Shown here one piece after another: positions 41,649 through 54,817 of a stretch of 64,000 nt of DNA (positions are counted from its first letter, which is position 1; each line of letters begins with the position of its first letter). The translations under genes and the position numbers were made by a program. The notes beneath the pieces were generated by a model. That model made no database searches. It saw nothing but the letters and a program-made list of their open reading frames with translations, and was not told the DNA's origin. This DNA comes from Bdellovibrionales bacterium RIFOXYD12_FULL_39_22 (GTDB taxonomy: Bacteria; Bdellovibrionota; Bacteriovoracia; Bacteriovoracales; Bacteriovoracaceae), in assembly GCA_001770205.1 (NCBI GenBank), contig MEQL01000061.1, forward strand, positions 62,001 through 126,000. Reading direction: 5' to 3'.

Positions 41649-42587
41649 ATGAAAAAGAATTATCTTTTCTCGTTTCTAATAGCGTTACCGATTCTTTTCC
41701 TTTCTACGGCAACGGCCGAAGATGATTTTTCTTGCTTGGGCAAAAGTGGTAATAACACCTTTCCTGGAAAATTTCGTGATAGACTATTTCTTATTGATTT
41801 GCTTCCAAAGCAAGAGCAGGAATCTCAGCTGCGCGGGACTTTTGATTTTATTTATAAAGCTCTTATTGAGCGTTGCGATTGGAGCACCTCACTTGAAATG
41901 CACACCACTTGTTCATCTATGTGTAGCAGTATCTCTAACGACAACTCCTTCGAAGGATTTGATGGTATCATCGAGGCCATAAAATATACACTCCCTCAAA
42001 ATCCAATTGAAAAAATTAAAATCATCTGTAACGACGCTTGCCTGCAGGCCAAAACCTCGATGGATAAGGACAAAGACGGCAAAAATCAAAAAACAATTGT
42101 AGAAAAGCACGTCGAAATGGCCAAGGCACGTGGGATCAGGGAACGAGATGCAATTGTTAACACTCCCGGTTTTTGTGAAGATGGGGCAATGAATAAACTC
42201 AACACTCAGCTGCAAAAATATCAGGCAGAAGACGGTTATGCGAAACGTTTTGCCCCTTCATTGTTGAGTATTTATAAAAAAAAATTGCAAGCTGAAAAAG
42301 AACTCAACGAACTAATTTTGCGTATTCCTAAAACTGCTGCAGAAAAAGGAAGAAAAAATTATTTGGAAAATGTGATAGTTGAATACGCCAAACAATCTGA
42401 TTTTCTTTATACACTGCAGGCAGAATACAATGGTGCTTTTAAAGCGGAGTATGAGAGAATTTATAGTCCTGAATTTATCACAGAACATTGCGGGGATACT
42501 AAAAAAATTAATGATAATTCTGAAGCAAAAAACCCTCCGATATTTGAAAAAAATACAGAACCTTCTTCGCAAGGGCAACATAAGTAA
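41649..42587 (+). CDS. Exported cysteine-rich protein, unrecognised
   Basis: The start is ATG 41649, behind a perfect AGGAGG (41638-41643); an earlier in-frame ATG at 41625 lacks one. The 312-residue product has a Sec signal peptide (to about residue 23, 'TATA'). The mature part has eight cysteines, several in a 'CDWSTSLEMHTTCSSMC' / 'CNDAC' cluster that could form disulfides, then a charged helical second half. I recognise no family. It is followed after 215 bases by another large exported protein gene in the same direction. Confidence 0.65.
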   Translation: MKKNYLFSFLIALPILFLSTATAEDDFSCLGKSGNNTFPGKFRDRLFLIDLLPKQEQESQLRGTFDFIYKALIERCDWSTSLEMHTTCSSMCSSISNDNSFEGFDGIIEAIKYTLPQNPIEKIKIICNDACLQAKTSMDKDKDGKNQKTIVEKHVEMAKARGIRERDAIVNTPGFCEDGAMNKLNTQLQKYQAEDGYAKRFAPSLLSIYKKKLQAEKELNELILRIPKTAAEKGRKNYLENVIVEYAKQSDFLYTLQAEYNGAFKAEYERIYSPEFITEHCGDTKKINDNSEAKNPPIFEKNTEPSSQGQHK

Positions 42588-42722
42588 TTACGAAAAGCAA
42601 TTACTGAAATGAATTTCAATTTGCGAAACACAATTTTGCCACACTTTATAGTCGGTCAGCTTTAAAAACATTTCACTAATGCTACCAACTAACGCCTTGA
42701 ATTGATTGTAGTTATTCATGTT

Positions 42723-42743
42723 TTGGGCAGTTTTGCTGCCCAA
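42723..42743 (+). repeat. Perfect GC-rich hairpin upstream of the 1052-residue protein gene
   Basis: TTGGGCAG-TTTTG-CTGCCCAA is an 8-base perfect stem with a 5-base loop. No T run follows, so a classical intrinsic terminator is unlikely. It lies just upstream of the candidate promoter at 42754 and could be an operator, or the processed 3' end of the upstream transcript. Confidence 0.5.
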
Positions 42744-42753
42744 CAAAATCACT

Positions 42754-42781
42754 TAAGGTTTATCATAAATAATAACGATAA
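42754..42781 (+). promoter_or_regulatory. Candidate sigma-28-like promoter of the 1052-residue protein gene
   Basis: TAAGGTTT (7 of 8 to the FliA -35), 12 bases, AACGATAA (6 of 8 to the -10), ending 21 bases before the ATG. The 12-base spacer is shared with the candidate at 41580. Confidence 0.38.
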
Positions 42782-42802
42782 GTTGTAAACCAAGGATTTT
42801 AT

Positions 42803-45800
42803 ATGAAAAAAAATAACTTTAGGAAAATTCTAGCAACTACACTTTGCTATTCGCTTTTTATAACTTCTTTGCCACTACTACCATCGACCGCAATTGCTAC
42901 AACGGAGGGGAGTGGAAACTCTAATGTAGATGCTCACTTACCGGTCGCCGGAAATAACAATCCATCGGCAAGTGTAACAGATACAAATGGCCCTGTTGCT
43001 CTTTGCACCGAAACCTATTCTTCTGCAGAGATTCTTGCAATGCAAGCAAGCAATCGGAATACGGCACAGGCAAAAATTAACGCCGCCTATACTGCGTTTG
43101 GCGAGGCAGTTATTGCTTTGAAGTTGCAACGCTATTTAGAAGGAGATGGCTGGCCAGAAGCAATTTCAACTGTGGCCGCACCCTCTATGTCTGAGCTAGA
43201 AGCAATTATTGCGAATATTCGAGGTGCCGGGATCACATTAATTGGTACTATGCAAACTGCTTCTAGAGAGAGTTCTCAAGCGGTCGAGGCCACCGCTACA
43301 ACCAATACAGCGAATGAAGCGGTTGTCGGTCAAAATCAAACAACGCAGGCCAACTACGACAGCAAAGTGGCAGCGTTGCAAGCGGATATTGATGCTGCGC
43401 AGGCAAAACATAGCACCTGTCAAAGTGAATATACGGCAATGGGATGTAATGGATCAAATCTTAATCTTGGAAATGGAGGAATAAGTTGCGAAGAAAAACA
43501 AAATGAGTGTCAGGTTAAACAGCAAGCTATTAACTCTGCCAACGCCGCCTACAATGATTTTAAAAATCCCCAAAATGGAATCGCAGTGAATATGCAGCAA
43601 GCGCAAGTAACAAACTATTCCACTATGTCTGGAAGCATGGCCAATAACCAGTCGACGACAGCAGACTCGGCGGCCGCCACCCAAAGCATGGTATCGCAAG
43701 AAATTGTTTTGGAAGGAACTGTGGAAAATTATAAGCGCGTACATAATGCTGCTGCCGAGGTTGCCATTCAGAAGGCAACACTTGCTCGACAAAAGGCCAT
43801 TGATGCTATTAATGAATTTGGATCACCCAACGCCGCTTATGATAAAACAGAAGCGATGAGTCTTATCTCCTTAGTCGGTTCAGATGTTTCGCGCGCACCA
43901 GAGGATTTGGCCTTTATTGAACAAATTTCTCTAACCTCGGCCGGTGCCTTTGAGGTTCAATGTACAGATGTTACAAACAGTGATGTTCGTTGTATTTCTT
44001 ATCATCTCTATGTGGCAGCATCCGCCGTATATCTTGCTTCGATGATTGTTGAGACTGGCGAATATAACAAAAACATGGCAGCTATTATGTGCCTTGAGAG
44101 AGCAACTGGATATAATGATCAGGTGTGGAATTTAGAACGGGCAGCTCTTTTGGCACGCGAAGTTTCACGCATTGCTGACATGCGCTCAAGCAGCAATGCT
44201 GTGTTGCTTGATATGTACAACATTGTAGACAAGATGGCACAAATTGAATTAGACGGCAAAATGGCACGAATCGAGGCCGCCCAACGCCGACTAGCAGCAG
44301 ATGCAGAAAGTATTCAAAATAATGAAGAAGCGGAAGGAACCTTTAACATGCTAAAGATGATCATGATGGCAGCGGGAATTGCCTTGATCGCGCTGGGATT
44401 GTTTCATACGCAGATGGGTGAGGCCTTGATTGCTAAAGGCATGGCCTGTTCTCCGAGCATATGTTCTGCCATGGTTGCTGCTGGAAAAGCACTGGTTCTT
44501 CTTGGGGGCGTCGAAAGTGAAAATGGAACATACTGGAAAGCGGTCATCGCAGGAGTAATTTTGGCCGGGGTTGCCATGTTTTTTGGTAATGAAAAAGATA
44601 AGGCAAAAGAAAATCAAAAACGATCTCAAGAAGAATTAAATCGTGCCATGGCCCATACCCATATGAACTGTATAAAGGAATTTTCGGCGCGTGCACCAAC
44701 ACCTCTTCCACTTCCTAATGAACCATTGAACTCTTCGGGTGGATTTCCTCCAAACGGATCTACTCCGCTACCCATTGGAAGTCCTCCATCCTCTGCATCT
44801 AACTGGACATTAGGTAGCAGCTTTTTATATGCTCTGAATTTACTGTTTGATCTTCTAATTCCCAAGGCCTTTTCTTCCGAAAACATCATTTCTCAAATTG
44901 CTAGCTTGGATGATTTACAAGGTGCAATTGGAATTCTAGATAGTACCGAGGCAAATCGTTTTTTTACCAGTCATGAAGATATCGTTGCCGATCGCGCGGT
45001 ACAAAACTTCCCAATTCCTGAAACAAGGGTTAATTTTACTGGAGGTGTTTTACTTCCTGGTGCAAATGGCGCACTCCTTTCCATAACTGGAGAGAGTGGT
45101 GAAATATCAACCTCTGATGCACATTTGGATGATTACGTGCATATTTTAAATACAGCTTATACAGAATTTGAAGAGGCACCAACCAATCAACAAGGCGTTA
45201 TTCCCTCAGACGCCGCCAGAGGTGACAATCAAACACGATCTGCTGATAATGCGGTTGTTGGCGGAGGAATGCAGGCCGGATTCAACGTCAAAGTACCCGA
45301 AGGAAGTATCAGCACAGGTAAAAATTCGACCAACACAACTAATAAAAATACCACACTGGTAAGCAACACCCAGGGAGGAAGTTTGGGGTCCAAGGGAGAA
45401 TTAGAAGGAAAAGATTCTGCGACAAGAAAGTTAACAACGAAAGAACGTAAAAAATCAATATTGGATAAATCTAAAAAGAAAAATGATTCTGCAAATTCTT
45501 CTCCCATGCTTGCAGAAATTCGCTCTAAGGCATTACAGACATATCGTTCTGGCGGACCTAAACTAGCAGATGGTAGTGCTAAATCCAATCTACTTGCTTC
45601 AATTAGAGGAATCAAATTAGATAGTACTTCCCTGGCCAAACCATCTCCGGCCAAAAAGTCTTCCCGCGAGGACCTTGGCCAGGAACAAAATAGTGCCACT
45701 TCTCTTGTTTCTTTCCGGCCTGGCACTCTTCCTGAAATGATAGAGAATAATGAAAAACAAGAAGCAATTTTGCCAATAAGCACTGCCGACAATAGTGCGG

Positions 45801-45961
45801 CAGAACGAGCCTATTTGGATAAAATGAGATCACGAGACAAAAGCCGTTATAAGGAAGAAAAAGATGATATTGTTCGTGACCGGGATACAAATCTTTTTAA
45901 GATAATTTCTTTGCGCTATAAAAAAACCGCAATTCCTCGCTTTTTTGATAAAGTAAACTAA
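42803..45961 (+). CDS. Giant exported alanine-rich protein with internal membrane helices, unrecognised
   Basis: The 1052-residue protein begins with a signal peptide (to about residue 33, 'STAIA'). Residues 60-510 are Ala/Gln/Asn/Ser-rich and mainly helical, likely coiled coil, with cysteine pairs ('CQSEYTAMGC', 'CEEKQNEC', 'CTDVTNSDVRC'). Residues about 516-592 hold three hydrophobic helices ('MMAAGIALIALGLFH', 'AAGKALVLLGGV', 'AVIAGVILAGVAMFF'). A proline-rich hinge (about 630-665), another hydrophobic stretch ('LYALNLLFDLLIPKAFSS') and a long Lys/Ser-rich disordered tail follow. I recognise no family. A secreted or cell-envelope apparatus component, effector or predation-related factor are all possible; none is demonstrated. 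Confidence 0.7.
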   Translation: MKKNNFRKILATTLCYSLFITSLPLLPSTAIATTEGSGNSNVDAHLPVAGNNNPSASVTDTNGPVALCTETYSSAEILAMQASNRNTAQAKINAAYTAFGEAVIALKLQRYLEGDGWPEAISTVAAPSMSELEAIIANIRGAGITLIGTMQTASRESSQAVEATATTNTANEAVVGQNQTTQANYDSKVAALQADIDAAQAKHSTCQSEYTAMGCNGSNLNLGNGGISCEEKQNECQVKQQAINSANAAYNDFKNPQNGIAVNMQQAQVTNYSTMSGSMANNQSTTADSAAATQSMVSQEIVLEGTVENYKRVHNAAAEVAIQKATLARQKAIDAINEFGSPNAAYDKTEAMSLISLVGSDVSRAPEDLAFIEQISLTSAGAFEVQCTDVTNSDVRCISYHLYVAASAVYLASMIVETGEYNKNMAAIMCLERATGYNDQVWNLERAALLAREVSRIADMRSSSNAVLLDMYNIVDKMAQIELDGKMARIEAAQRRLAADAESIQNNEEAEGTFNMLKMIMMAAGIALIALGLFHTQMGEALIAKGMACSPSICSAMVAAGKALVLLGGVESENGTYWKAVIAGVILAGVAMFFGNEKDKAKENQKRSQEELNRAMAHTHMNCIKEFSARAPTPLPLPNEPLNSSGGFPPNGSTPLPIGSPPSSASNWTLGSSFLYALNLLFDLLIPKAFSSENIISQIASLDDLQGAIGILDSTEANRFFTSHEDIVADRAVQNFPIPETRVNFTGGVLLPGANGALLSITGESGEISTSDAHLDDYVHILNTAYTEFEEAPTNQQGVIPSDAARGDNQTRSADNAVVGGGMQAGFNVKVPEGSISTGKNSTNTTNKNTTLVSNTQGGSLGSKGELEGKDSATRKLTTKERKKSILDKSKKKNDSANSSPMLAEIRSKALQTYRSGGPKLADGSAKSNLLASIRGIKLDSTSLAKPSPAKKSSREDLGQEQNSATSLVSFRPGTLPEMIENNEKQEAILPISTADNSAAERAYLDKMRSRDKSRYKEEKDDIVRDRDTNLFKIISLRYKKTAIPRFFDKVN

Positions 45962-46040
45962 CGTGAATAACGGATGTTACAAAAAAAAGAGTTCATCAAT
46001 TAAAAAGAGTATGGTACAAGTACGCCATTAAATACTATTC

Positions 46041-46117
46041 GCAGCCGTAGCTTAGCTGGATAGAGCACCTGACTACGAATCAGGAGGTCATAGGTTCGAC
46101 TCCTATCGGTTGCGCCA
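46041..46117 (+). tRNA. tRNA-Arg (anticodon ACG)
   Basis: A 77-base cloverleaf. The acceptor stem GCAGCCG pairs with CGGTTGC (one G-U), the D arm contains 'TAGCTGGATAGAG', the anticodon stem CCTGA/TCAGG encloses CTACGAA (anticodon 46075-46077), and the T arm carries GGTTCGACTCC. CCA is encoded. Anticodon ACG is normally deaminated to ICG by TadA to read CGU, CGC and CGA. Confidence 0.97.
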
Positions 46118-46131
46118 TCTTCATCATTAAT

Positions 46132-46161
46132 AAAAAAAGGCCCAATTATTGGGCCCTTTTT
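46132..46161. terminator. Bidirectional intrinsic terminator between tRNA-Arg and atpE
   Basis: GGCCCAAT (46139-46146) pairs with ATTGGGCC (46148-46155) in a tight hairpin, with an A run on the left and T run on the right. It can end both the rightward tRNA transcript and the leftward atp transcript. Confidence 0.8.
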
Positions 46162-46186
46162 GTTTTACTTGTCTTTAAATTAAAAA

Positions 46187-46483
46187 CTATACAACGAAAG
46201 TTGAAATCAGAGTAAAAATTACCAATGATTCCATAAATGCTAGAGAGAGAAGCATTGGGGTAAAAATTTTATCTGCAGCGTTTGGATTTCTAGCGATTCC
46301 TTCAAGTGCAGCAGAAGCTGCGCGAGACTGGCCAATTGTTCCACCTAGTGCCGCTAGGCCCATTGCTAGAAAATAACCAAAATTTTTCAAATACGTTGTC
46401 CCCTCGGCCATGGTGTGGCCTTCTTGGGCGAATGCAGAAACTGCTCCTAATGCTAAAACTAAGATCAGACCTAACTTTTTCAT
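46187..46483 (-). CDS. atpE: ATP synthase F0 subunit c, with signal-like N-terminal extension
   Basis: Subunit c forms the rotor ring that carries H+ or Na+. The 98-residue protein is about 20 longer than usual because of an N-terminal signal-peptide-like segment ('[16 protein letters not shown]'). Helix 1 has '[21 protein letters not shown]' and helix 2 has '[10 protein letters not shown]'; Glu85 is the ion carrier. Gln52 and Ser86 occupy positions equivalent to Gln32 and Ser66 of Na+-binding c subunits such as that of Ilyobacter tartaricus, although the third residue (Thr67 there) is Leu here. The end of the minus-strand gene run is closed by the terminator at 46132-46161. Confidence 0.95.
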   Translation of the reverse strand: MKKLGLILVLALGAVSAFAQEGHTMAEGTTYLKNFGYFLAMGLAALGGTIGQSRAASAALEGIARNPNAADKIFTPMLLSLAFMESLVIFTLISTFVV

Positions 46484-46501
46484 AATATCTCCTTATGGTT
46501 G

Positions 46502-47323
46502 TTAATGATGGGCCGCTTGATGATGTTCATCATGATCGTGATGAGCATTAGCAACCAGTCCAATGTAAACTATCGAAAGCATTGTAAAAACAAATGCTTG
46601 AATAAAACAAACTAACATCCCTAAAAGAAAAAAGGGCATGGGGGCCAATACGGCCATAATTTGATTGGCAATGGGAGGTAATTTATTTGGAATGATTTCC
46701 GAAAAAACTTGAAGTACCAGGTGATCTCCCATCATATTTCCTCGCAACCTCAATGCTAGAGTAAATGGTCGGAAAATATTAGATACTATTTCTAGTGGAA
46801 AAATTAAAACGGCCGCATACCATACTGGGCCTGCGAAATGTTTTATATAGTTAATAACTCCTTGTTCCTTACAGCCAATGTAATTGTAATACAAGAAGGA
46901 AATAACCCCCAACGCTAGTGTAGTGCTTAAGTGGTCTGTTGGTGGAATAAGGCCAGGAATTAATCCCAACAAGTTAGAAGCAAAAATCAAAATAAAGAAA
47001 GTTATCATTAAGGGAAAATATTTTTTGGCATTATTCTCTCCCATAATTGCCTGACATTGATTATAAATAAATTGCCCTAGCGCTTCCACAATATTGCGCG
47101 TTGTAATTCCCTTGTCTGGAATTATAATATTTTCGACCTTTGATAATTTTAATCTATAAACCACGCCTAGCGCAGTCAGCATAATACCGACCAAAACTAA
47201 TGCTAATACGTGTTGAGGAATATGAAAGTGATGAGAAATTGGTCCTAACCAGGTAAATCCACCTTCTGATGCTAACAACTGGCCAGAGAAAAGGAAGAAA
47301 AACAGAGATGTTATTAACTTCAT
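46502..47323 (-). CDS. atpB: ATP synthase F0 subunit a
   Basis: Subunit a provides the ion half-channels against the c ring. The 273-residue protein has several membrane helices and the essential arginine in 'LRLRGNMMGDH', with 'LLGLIPGLIPPTDHLSTTLALGVISF' upstream and a histidine-rich C-terminus ('HHDHDEHHQAAHH'), unusual in composition though at the end of the protein. A leading cleavable-type signal ('LITSLFFFLFSGQLLA') is present. It overlaps atpI by four bases (ATGA). Confidence 0.95.
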   Translation of the reverse strand: MKLITSLFFFLFSGQLLASEGGFTWLGPISHHFHIPQHVLALVLVGIMLTALGVVYRLKLSKVENIIIPDKGITTRNIVEALGQFIYNQCQAIMGENNAKKYFPLMITFFILIFASNLLGLIPGLIPPTDHLSTTLALGVISFLYYNYIGCKEQGVINYIKHFAGPVWYAAVLIFPLEIVSNIFRPFTLALRLRGNMMGDHLVLQVFSEIIPNKLPPIANQIMAVLAPMPFFLLGMLVCFIQAFVFTMLSIVYIGLVANAHHDHDEHHQAAHH

Positions 47324-47685
47324 TGTACCTCAACTTTCTTTACGCTATAAGCTAAGACGATAATTAAAATGACGTAGTTAAGTAAAGGTATTATTACCCT
47401 TTTCCCCATAAAATGTACACCTAAAGATATCCCAAACAACAAAACGGCCATTTTACCTATTATCAGTAAAAGAATTCCCAAATTACCCTTGGGGCCTCCG
47501 CTTATTTTACTTAAATAGTTTTCTGTTCCTCGTACTAACATCAGCTGATTTATAATGGTGATTAAGTATATTCCCATAATAACGGCCAGCTCAACTGAAT
47601 TTTTGGCCAAACTCATGGCAATGGCCGTTGATGGGGCAGAGAGAATAAAATATTTTGGATAATTAATCTTTGCTTTTAATTGCAT
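47320..47685 (-). CDS. atpI: ATP synthase-associated protein AtpI
   Basis: The 121-residue protein has four hydrophobic helices (about 12-30, 34-50, 70-88, 97-115), the size and pattern of AtpI, which assists c-ring assembly. Sequence conservation is low in this family, so the call rests on position between atpZ and atpB, with a 23-base overlap with the former and four bases with the latter. Confidence 0.75.
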   Translation of the reverse strand: MQLKAKINYPKYFILSAPSTAIAMSLAKNSVELAVIMGIYLITIINQLMLVRGTENYLSKISGGPKGNLGILLLIIGKMAVLLFGISLGVHFMGKRVIIPLLNYVILIIVLAYSVKKVEVQ

Positions 47686-47869
47686 ACCAAACTATCAGAA
47701 AAAAAATGTTAAAAACTATCGCCAAAAACAAAATTACCGCTAACCACTTGGGAATATATCCCTCTTTCATTAGGCCCATGGTTAAAATAGCACTGCCGAT
47801 AATTGTAGATGGAAGACTAAGAGTAAGCCCTAAAACTTTCATCCACTTTTTTTCAATTAATGGGCCCAA
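47663..47869 (-). CDS. atpZ: AtpZ/AtpI-family small membrane protein
   Basis: A 68-residue protein with two membrane helices ('LGLTLSLPSTIIGSAILTMGLM' and 'WLAVILFLAIVFNIFFLIVWY'), the usual form of AtpZ at the start of F0 operons. AtpZ with AtpI has been proposed to act in cation transport or c-ring assembly. It begins 6 bases after the TPR lipoprotein gene ends. Confidence 0.75.
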   Translation of the reverse strand: MGPLIEKKWMKVLGLTLSLPSTIIGSAILTMGLMKEGYIPKWLAVILFLAIVFNIFFLIVWYAIKSKD

Positions 47870-47875
47870 TTTAAA

Positions 47876-48679
47876 TCACCGCTTTCTTGCGACTTTCCGT
47901 TCATAAATAGAATTTAATCTTTTGCGAATTACGTCAGAGTTGGGATATTCACCCAAAATTGAGTAATATATATCATAGGCCTTCTTTAACCTATCATCAT
48001 TTTCATAGGCGTTTGCTTTTAAAAACTTTGCTTGTGCGATATTGTCTTTGCGCGTTTCACCCTTAATATACTCATTAAAAAAATAGACTGCCTTGGGCCA
48101 ATCTTCCTTTTCAAAATATGCCAGTCCCATATAATATGCCGAACGGATAAAATACTCATGTTTTTCGTTATTTCTTATTGCTAAAAAAGTTTCTACCGCT
48201 TTATCTATCTCCCCATTTTTTAAATAAGAAATCCCAAGACGATTCTCAAAAAAATCTACGCTTTTTAGGCGCGGAACAAAACTTGAAAGTTTTTTATAAC
48301 TAGAAATTGCCGCCACATAATCTTTTAGGTAGGTAAAATTTAATTCAGCAATCTTCTCCTCGGCGCGAACAGTCCACAATGGTACGGAGGCCTCATTTTT
48401 AATTTTTTCGTAATAGAACAGGGCCTTTTTATGATTTGCTAAATAGGTCGAATATAGTTCTCCTAGTTGATAGTATATTTTTACCTTAACTCCCGGCGGG
48501 GGATTGCTAGTCAATACCTTTTCATATTCGTAAATGGCCTTCTGATATTTTTGTTCTGCAATATAGTTTTGCGCATCTAAAACACGCTTTTGTCGGCGAG
48601 GTGTAAAATCACAAGAAATCATTAGTGATAGTGAAAGAAGTACAGAAATTATAAACGTACAATTGGCAGTACTATTCAT
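47876..48679 (-). CDS. TPR-repeat lipoprotein
   Basis: The 267-residue product has a lipoprotein signal ending 'LSLMISC' and then at least five tetratricopeptide-like units ('[21 protein letters not shown]', '[12 protein letters not shown]', '[13 protein letters not shown]', '[14 protein letters not shown]', '[20 protein letters not shown]'). It resembles BamD- or CpoB-like outer-membrane lipoproteins in layout, but I cannot assign it to either. It overlaps the gyrA end by eight bases. Confidence 0.8.
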   Translation of the reverse strand: MNSTANCTFIISVLLSLSLMISCDFTPRRQKRVLDAQNYIAEQKYQKAIYEYEKVLTSNPPPGVKVKIYYQLGELYSTYLANHKKALFYYEKIKNEASVPLWTVRAEEKIAELNFTYLKDYVAAISSYKKLSSFVPRLKSVDFFENRLGISYLKNGEIDKAVETFLAIRNNEKHEYFIRSAYYMGLAYFEKEDWPKAVYFFNEYIKGETRKDNIAQAKFLKANAYENDDRLKKAYDIYYSILGEYPNSDVIRKRLNSIYERKVARKR

Positions 48680-51221
48680 CTACCTTGTTATTACTCCCAT
48701 CTTCTTTTTTGTTTGTATTTTCTGCCGCAGTATCATTATTTTCATTGTGTTCAGCTTCAGCAATTTTTTCTACTGCTACCACCTTTTCACCTTCTTTAAC
48801 TTTAATTATGCGCACACCTTGAGTAGTGCGCCCCATAAGCGAAATCCCCGCAATACTAGTACGAACCACCTGGCCCTTATCAGTGATAATCATCAGGTCA
48901 TCTTTATCCGTAACAGGTTTTATGTCTATGATATCGCCATTTTTTTCTGTCAGCTTCATGGCAATTATTCCTTTTCCGCCACGACTCTGTTTGCGATAAT
49001 CAGCTGAGACTGTTCTCTTCCCGTATCCATTTTCCGTTATAGACAGAATTTCTACATTGTCGTCAATTATCTCCATCCCAATAATTTTCTCATCTTCTTC
49101 GATAGAAATTCCTTTTACTCCTTGTGATACTCTGCCAAGAGGACGACAATCTGTTTCTGGAAAACGAATAATTTTACCCGCGGTGGAACAAAGCAAAACA
49201 TCTTTTAGGCCGTCTGTTACCCGTACACTTACAATATAGTCGCCATCCTGCAGCTTTAACGCTCTAATTCCATTTTGCTTAATATTGGTATATTCCGATA
49301 ATTCAGATTTTTTAACCACTCCTTTGGCAGTAGCAAACATCAAAAATTTATTTTCAATTTCTGCTGGTAGACATAGAACTTCCATGATTTTTTCGTCGGA
49401 AGGAATGGGGATCAAATTAGCAATATTTCTTCCCTTGGCAGTGCGAACTGCCTCTGGAATGTTATATACATGCTTGGCAAAAACCATTCCCCTGTTGGTA
49501 AAAAATAAAATTATTGCGTGTGTATCAGCAATAAAAATTTTATTATAAAAATCATCCTCTAGCGCATCCGCTCCTTTTACTCCTACTCCTCCGCGTTTTT
49601 GCGTTTTATAGGTATCTATGGCCATGCGTTTTATGTAGCCTTTATGTGTGGTAGTAACAATGACATCTTCTTGTTTGATCATATCGACAATGTCTATGTC
49701 GTCTACCTGGCCAACAATCTCTGTTCTTCGTTCATCGCCATGTTTTTCTAATATTTCTTGAAACTCTCGCTTCATTTCTTGTTTGATTAATTCCTCGCTG
49801 GCAAGTAATCTTTCCAATCCTTCAATTTCACGCAACGTATCTTCATAATCTTTAACAATCCTATCTCGCTCTAGGCCAGTCAATCGCTGTAGGCGCATTT
49901 CTAAAATGGCCTGTGCTTGTTTCTCTGAAAGTTTATATTGGCTCATCAACTGATCGCGCGCTTCCGTTGGCCCCTCTGCTGATTTAATTAATCTAATAAT
50001 TGGATCAATATTCTCAACAGCTATTTTCAATCCCTCTAAAATATGTGCTTTTGCTTTGGCCTTATTTAAATCAAAAATCGTTCTGCGGATGATAATTTCT
50101 CGCCGGTGTTCTAGAAAACTGGAAAGGATTTCCTTTAGGTTCATCACCTTGGGAGCGCCATTATGAATTGCCAAAAAGATAATTCCAAAAGATTCTTGCA
50201 TCTGAGTGTGTTTAAAAAGACGATTTACTACTACTGCAGGAATCTCTCCTTTTTTCAAATCAATACAAACTCTAATTCCTAGACGATTTGATTCATCCCG
50301 AATTCCCGAAATTCCTTCGATGGTTTTTTCATTAACTAATTCCGCAATTCGTTCAATTAACTTTGCTTTAATGACCTGATAGGGGAGTTCGGTAATTACA
50401 ATTCTTTGCCGATCTGTCTTTCCAATTTCCTCTATCTCATACTTAGATCTAATTTGAATTACTCCTCGGCCTGTACGATACGCTGAGCGAATTCCTTCTA
50501 CTCCATGAATAGCTCCCGCGGTTGGAAAATCTGGCCCGGGGATAATTTTTATTAATTGTTCAATAGAGGTATTGTTGTCATCAAGTAGCGCAATCAGTCC
50601 TTGAGTTATCTCTTTCAAATTATGCGGTGGAATATTGGTGGCCATTCCAACAGCAATTCCTGTAGAGCCATTGATTAAAAGGTTCGGTATCTTTGCTGGC
50701 AAAACCGCTGGTTCTTTTCGTGAATCATCATAGTTGGGTTGCCAATCAACAGTTTCTTTTTCTAAATCGGCCAACATCTCTTCGGCCATCTTCTGCATAC
50801 GAATTTCTGTATACCTCATGGCAGCAGCACTATCACCATCAATAGATCCAAAGTTTCCTTGGCCATCAACCAGTGGATAACGCAAAGAAAAATCTTGGGC
50901 CATGCGAACAATTGTATTATATACCGCAGAATCACCATGTGGATGATACTTACCGATAACATCTCCGACTACCCTGGCAGATTTCAAAAAAGGTTTATTA
51001 TGATAGTTGCCTAGATCATGCATTGCATATAGTACTCGTCGATGAACTGGTTTTAATCCATCTCGCACATCCGGAAGCGCCCTGCCAATTATTACCGACA
51101 TCGCATAGTCGATATAGCAGCTTTTCATTTCATCTTGAATTAAAACGGGAAAAACTCCATCTACGTTTTTCTTCTCTGCTTTAACCGTTTCGTTGTTATT
51201 ATTGTCTGTTGAATCTGTCAT
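48672..51221 (-). CDS. gyrA: DNA gyrase subunit A
   Basis: GyrA cuts and rejoins the DNA segment during negative supercoiling. The 849-residue protein has the catalytic tyrosine in '[10 protein letters not shown]', the quinolone-region '[21 protein letters not shown]' with Ser at the position usually mutated in resistance, and the C-terminal beta-pinwheel with a GyrA-box-like '[12 protein letters not shown]'. The acidic C-terminal tail is long. It follows gyrB after 15 bases. Confidence 0.97.
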   Translation of the reverse strand: MTDSTDNNNNETVKAEKKNVDGVFPVLIQDEMKSCYIDYAMSVIIGRALPDVRDGLKPVHRRVLYAMHDLGNYHNKPFLKSARVVGDVIGKYHPHGDSAVYNTIVRMAQDFSLRYPLVDGQGNFGSIDGDSAAAMRYTEIRMQKMAEEMLADLEKETVDWQPNYDDSRKEPAVLPAKIPNLLINGSTGIAVGMATNIPPHNLKEITQGLIALLDDNNTSIEQLIKIIPGPDFPTAGAIHGVEGIRSAYRTGRGVIQIRSKYEIEEIGKTDRQRIVITELPYQVIKAKLIERIAELVNEKTIEGISGIRDESNRLGIRVCIDLKKGEIPAVVVNRLFKHTQMQESFGIIFLAIHNGAPKVMNLKEILSSFLEHRREIIIRRTIFDLNKAKAKAHILEGLKIAVENIDPIIRLIKSAEGPTEARDQLMSQYKLSEKQAQAILEMRLQRLTGLERDRIVKDYEDTLREIEGLERLLASEELIKQEMKREFQEILEKHGDERRTEIVGQVDDIDIVDMIKQEDVIVTTTHKGYIKRMAIDTYKTQKRGGVGVKGADALEDDFYNKIFIADTHAIILFFTNRGMVFAKHVYNIPEAVRTAKGRNIANLIPIPSDEKIMEVLCLPAEIENKFLMFATAKGVVKKSELSEYTNIKQNGIRALKLQDGDYIVSVRVTDGLKDVLLCSTAGKIIRFPETDCRPLGRVSQGVKGISIEEDEKIIGMEIIDDNVEILSITENGYGKRTVSADYRKQSRGGKGIIAMKLTEKNGDIIDIKPVTDKDDLMIITDKGQVVRTSIAGISLMGRTTQGVRIIKVKEGEKVVAVEKIAEAEHNENNDTAAENTNKKEDGSNNKVDE

Positions 51222-51236
51222 CTAACTAACCTCAAA

Positions 51237-54817
<3,581 letters not shown>

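Noticed and set aside
42723-42743. Hairpin as an intrinsic terminator of the Cys-rich protein gene
   Set aside because: The stem is good, but no T run follows on either strand and it lies about 135 bases after the stop codon; kept only as an unassigned hairpin.
45229-45792. 187-codon minus-strand frame inside the 1052-residue protein gene
   Set aside because: No ribosome-binding site and low-complexity composition mirroring Ser/Lys-rich codons on the coding strand; it is an antisense shadow.
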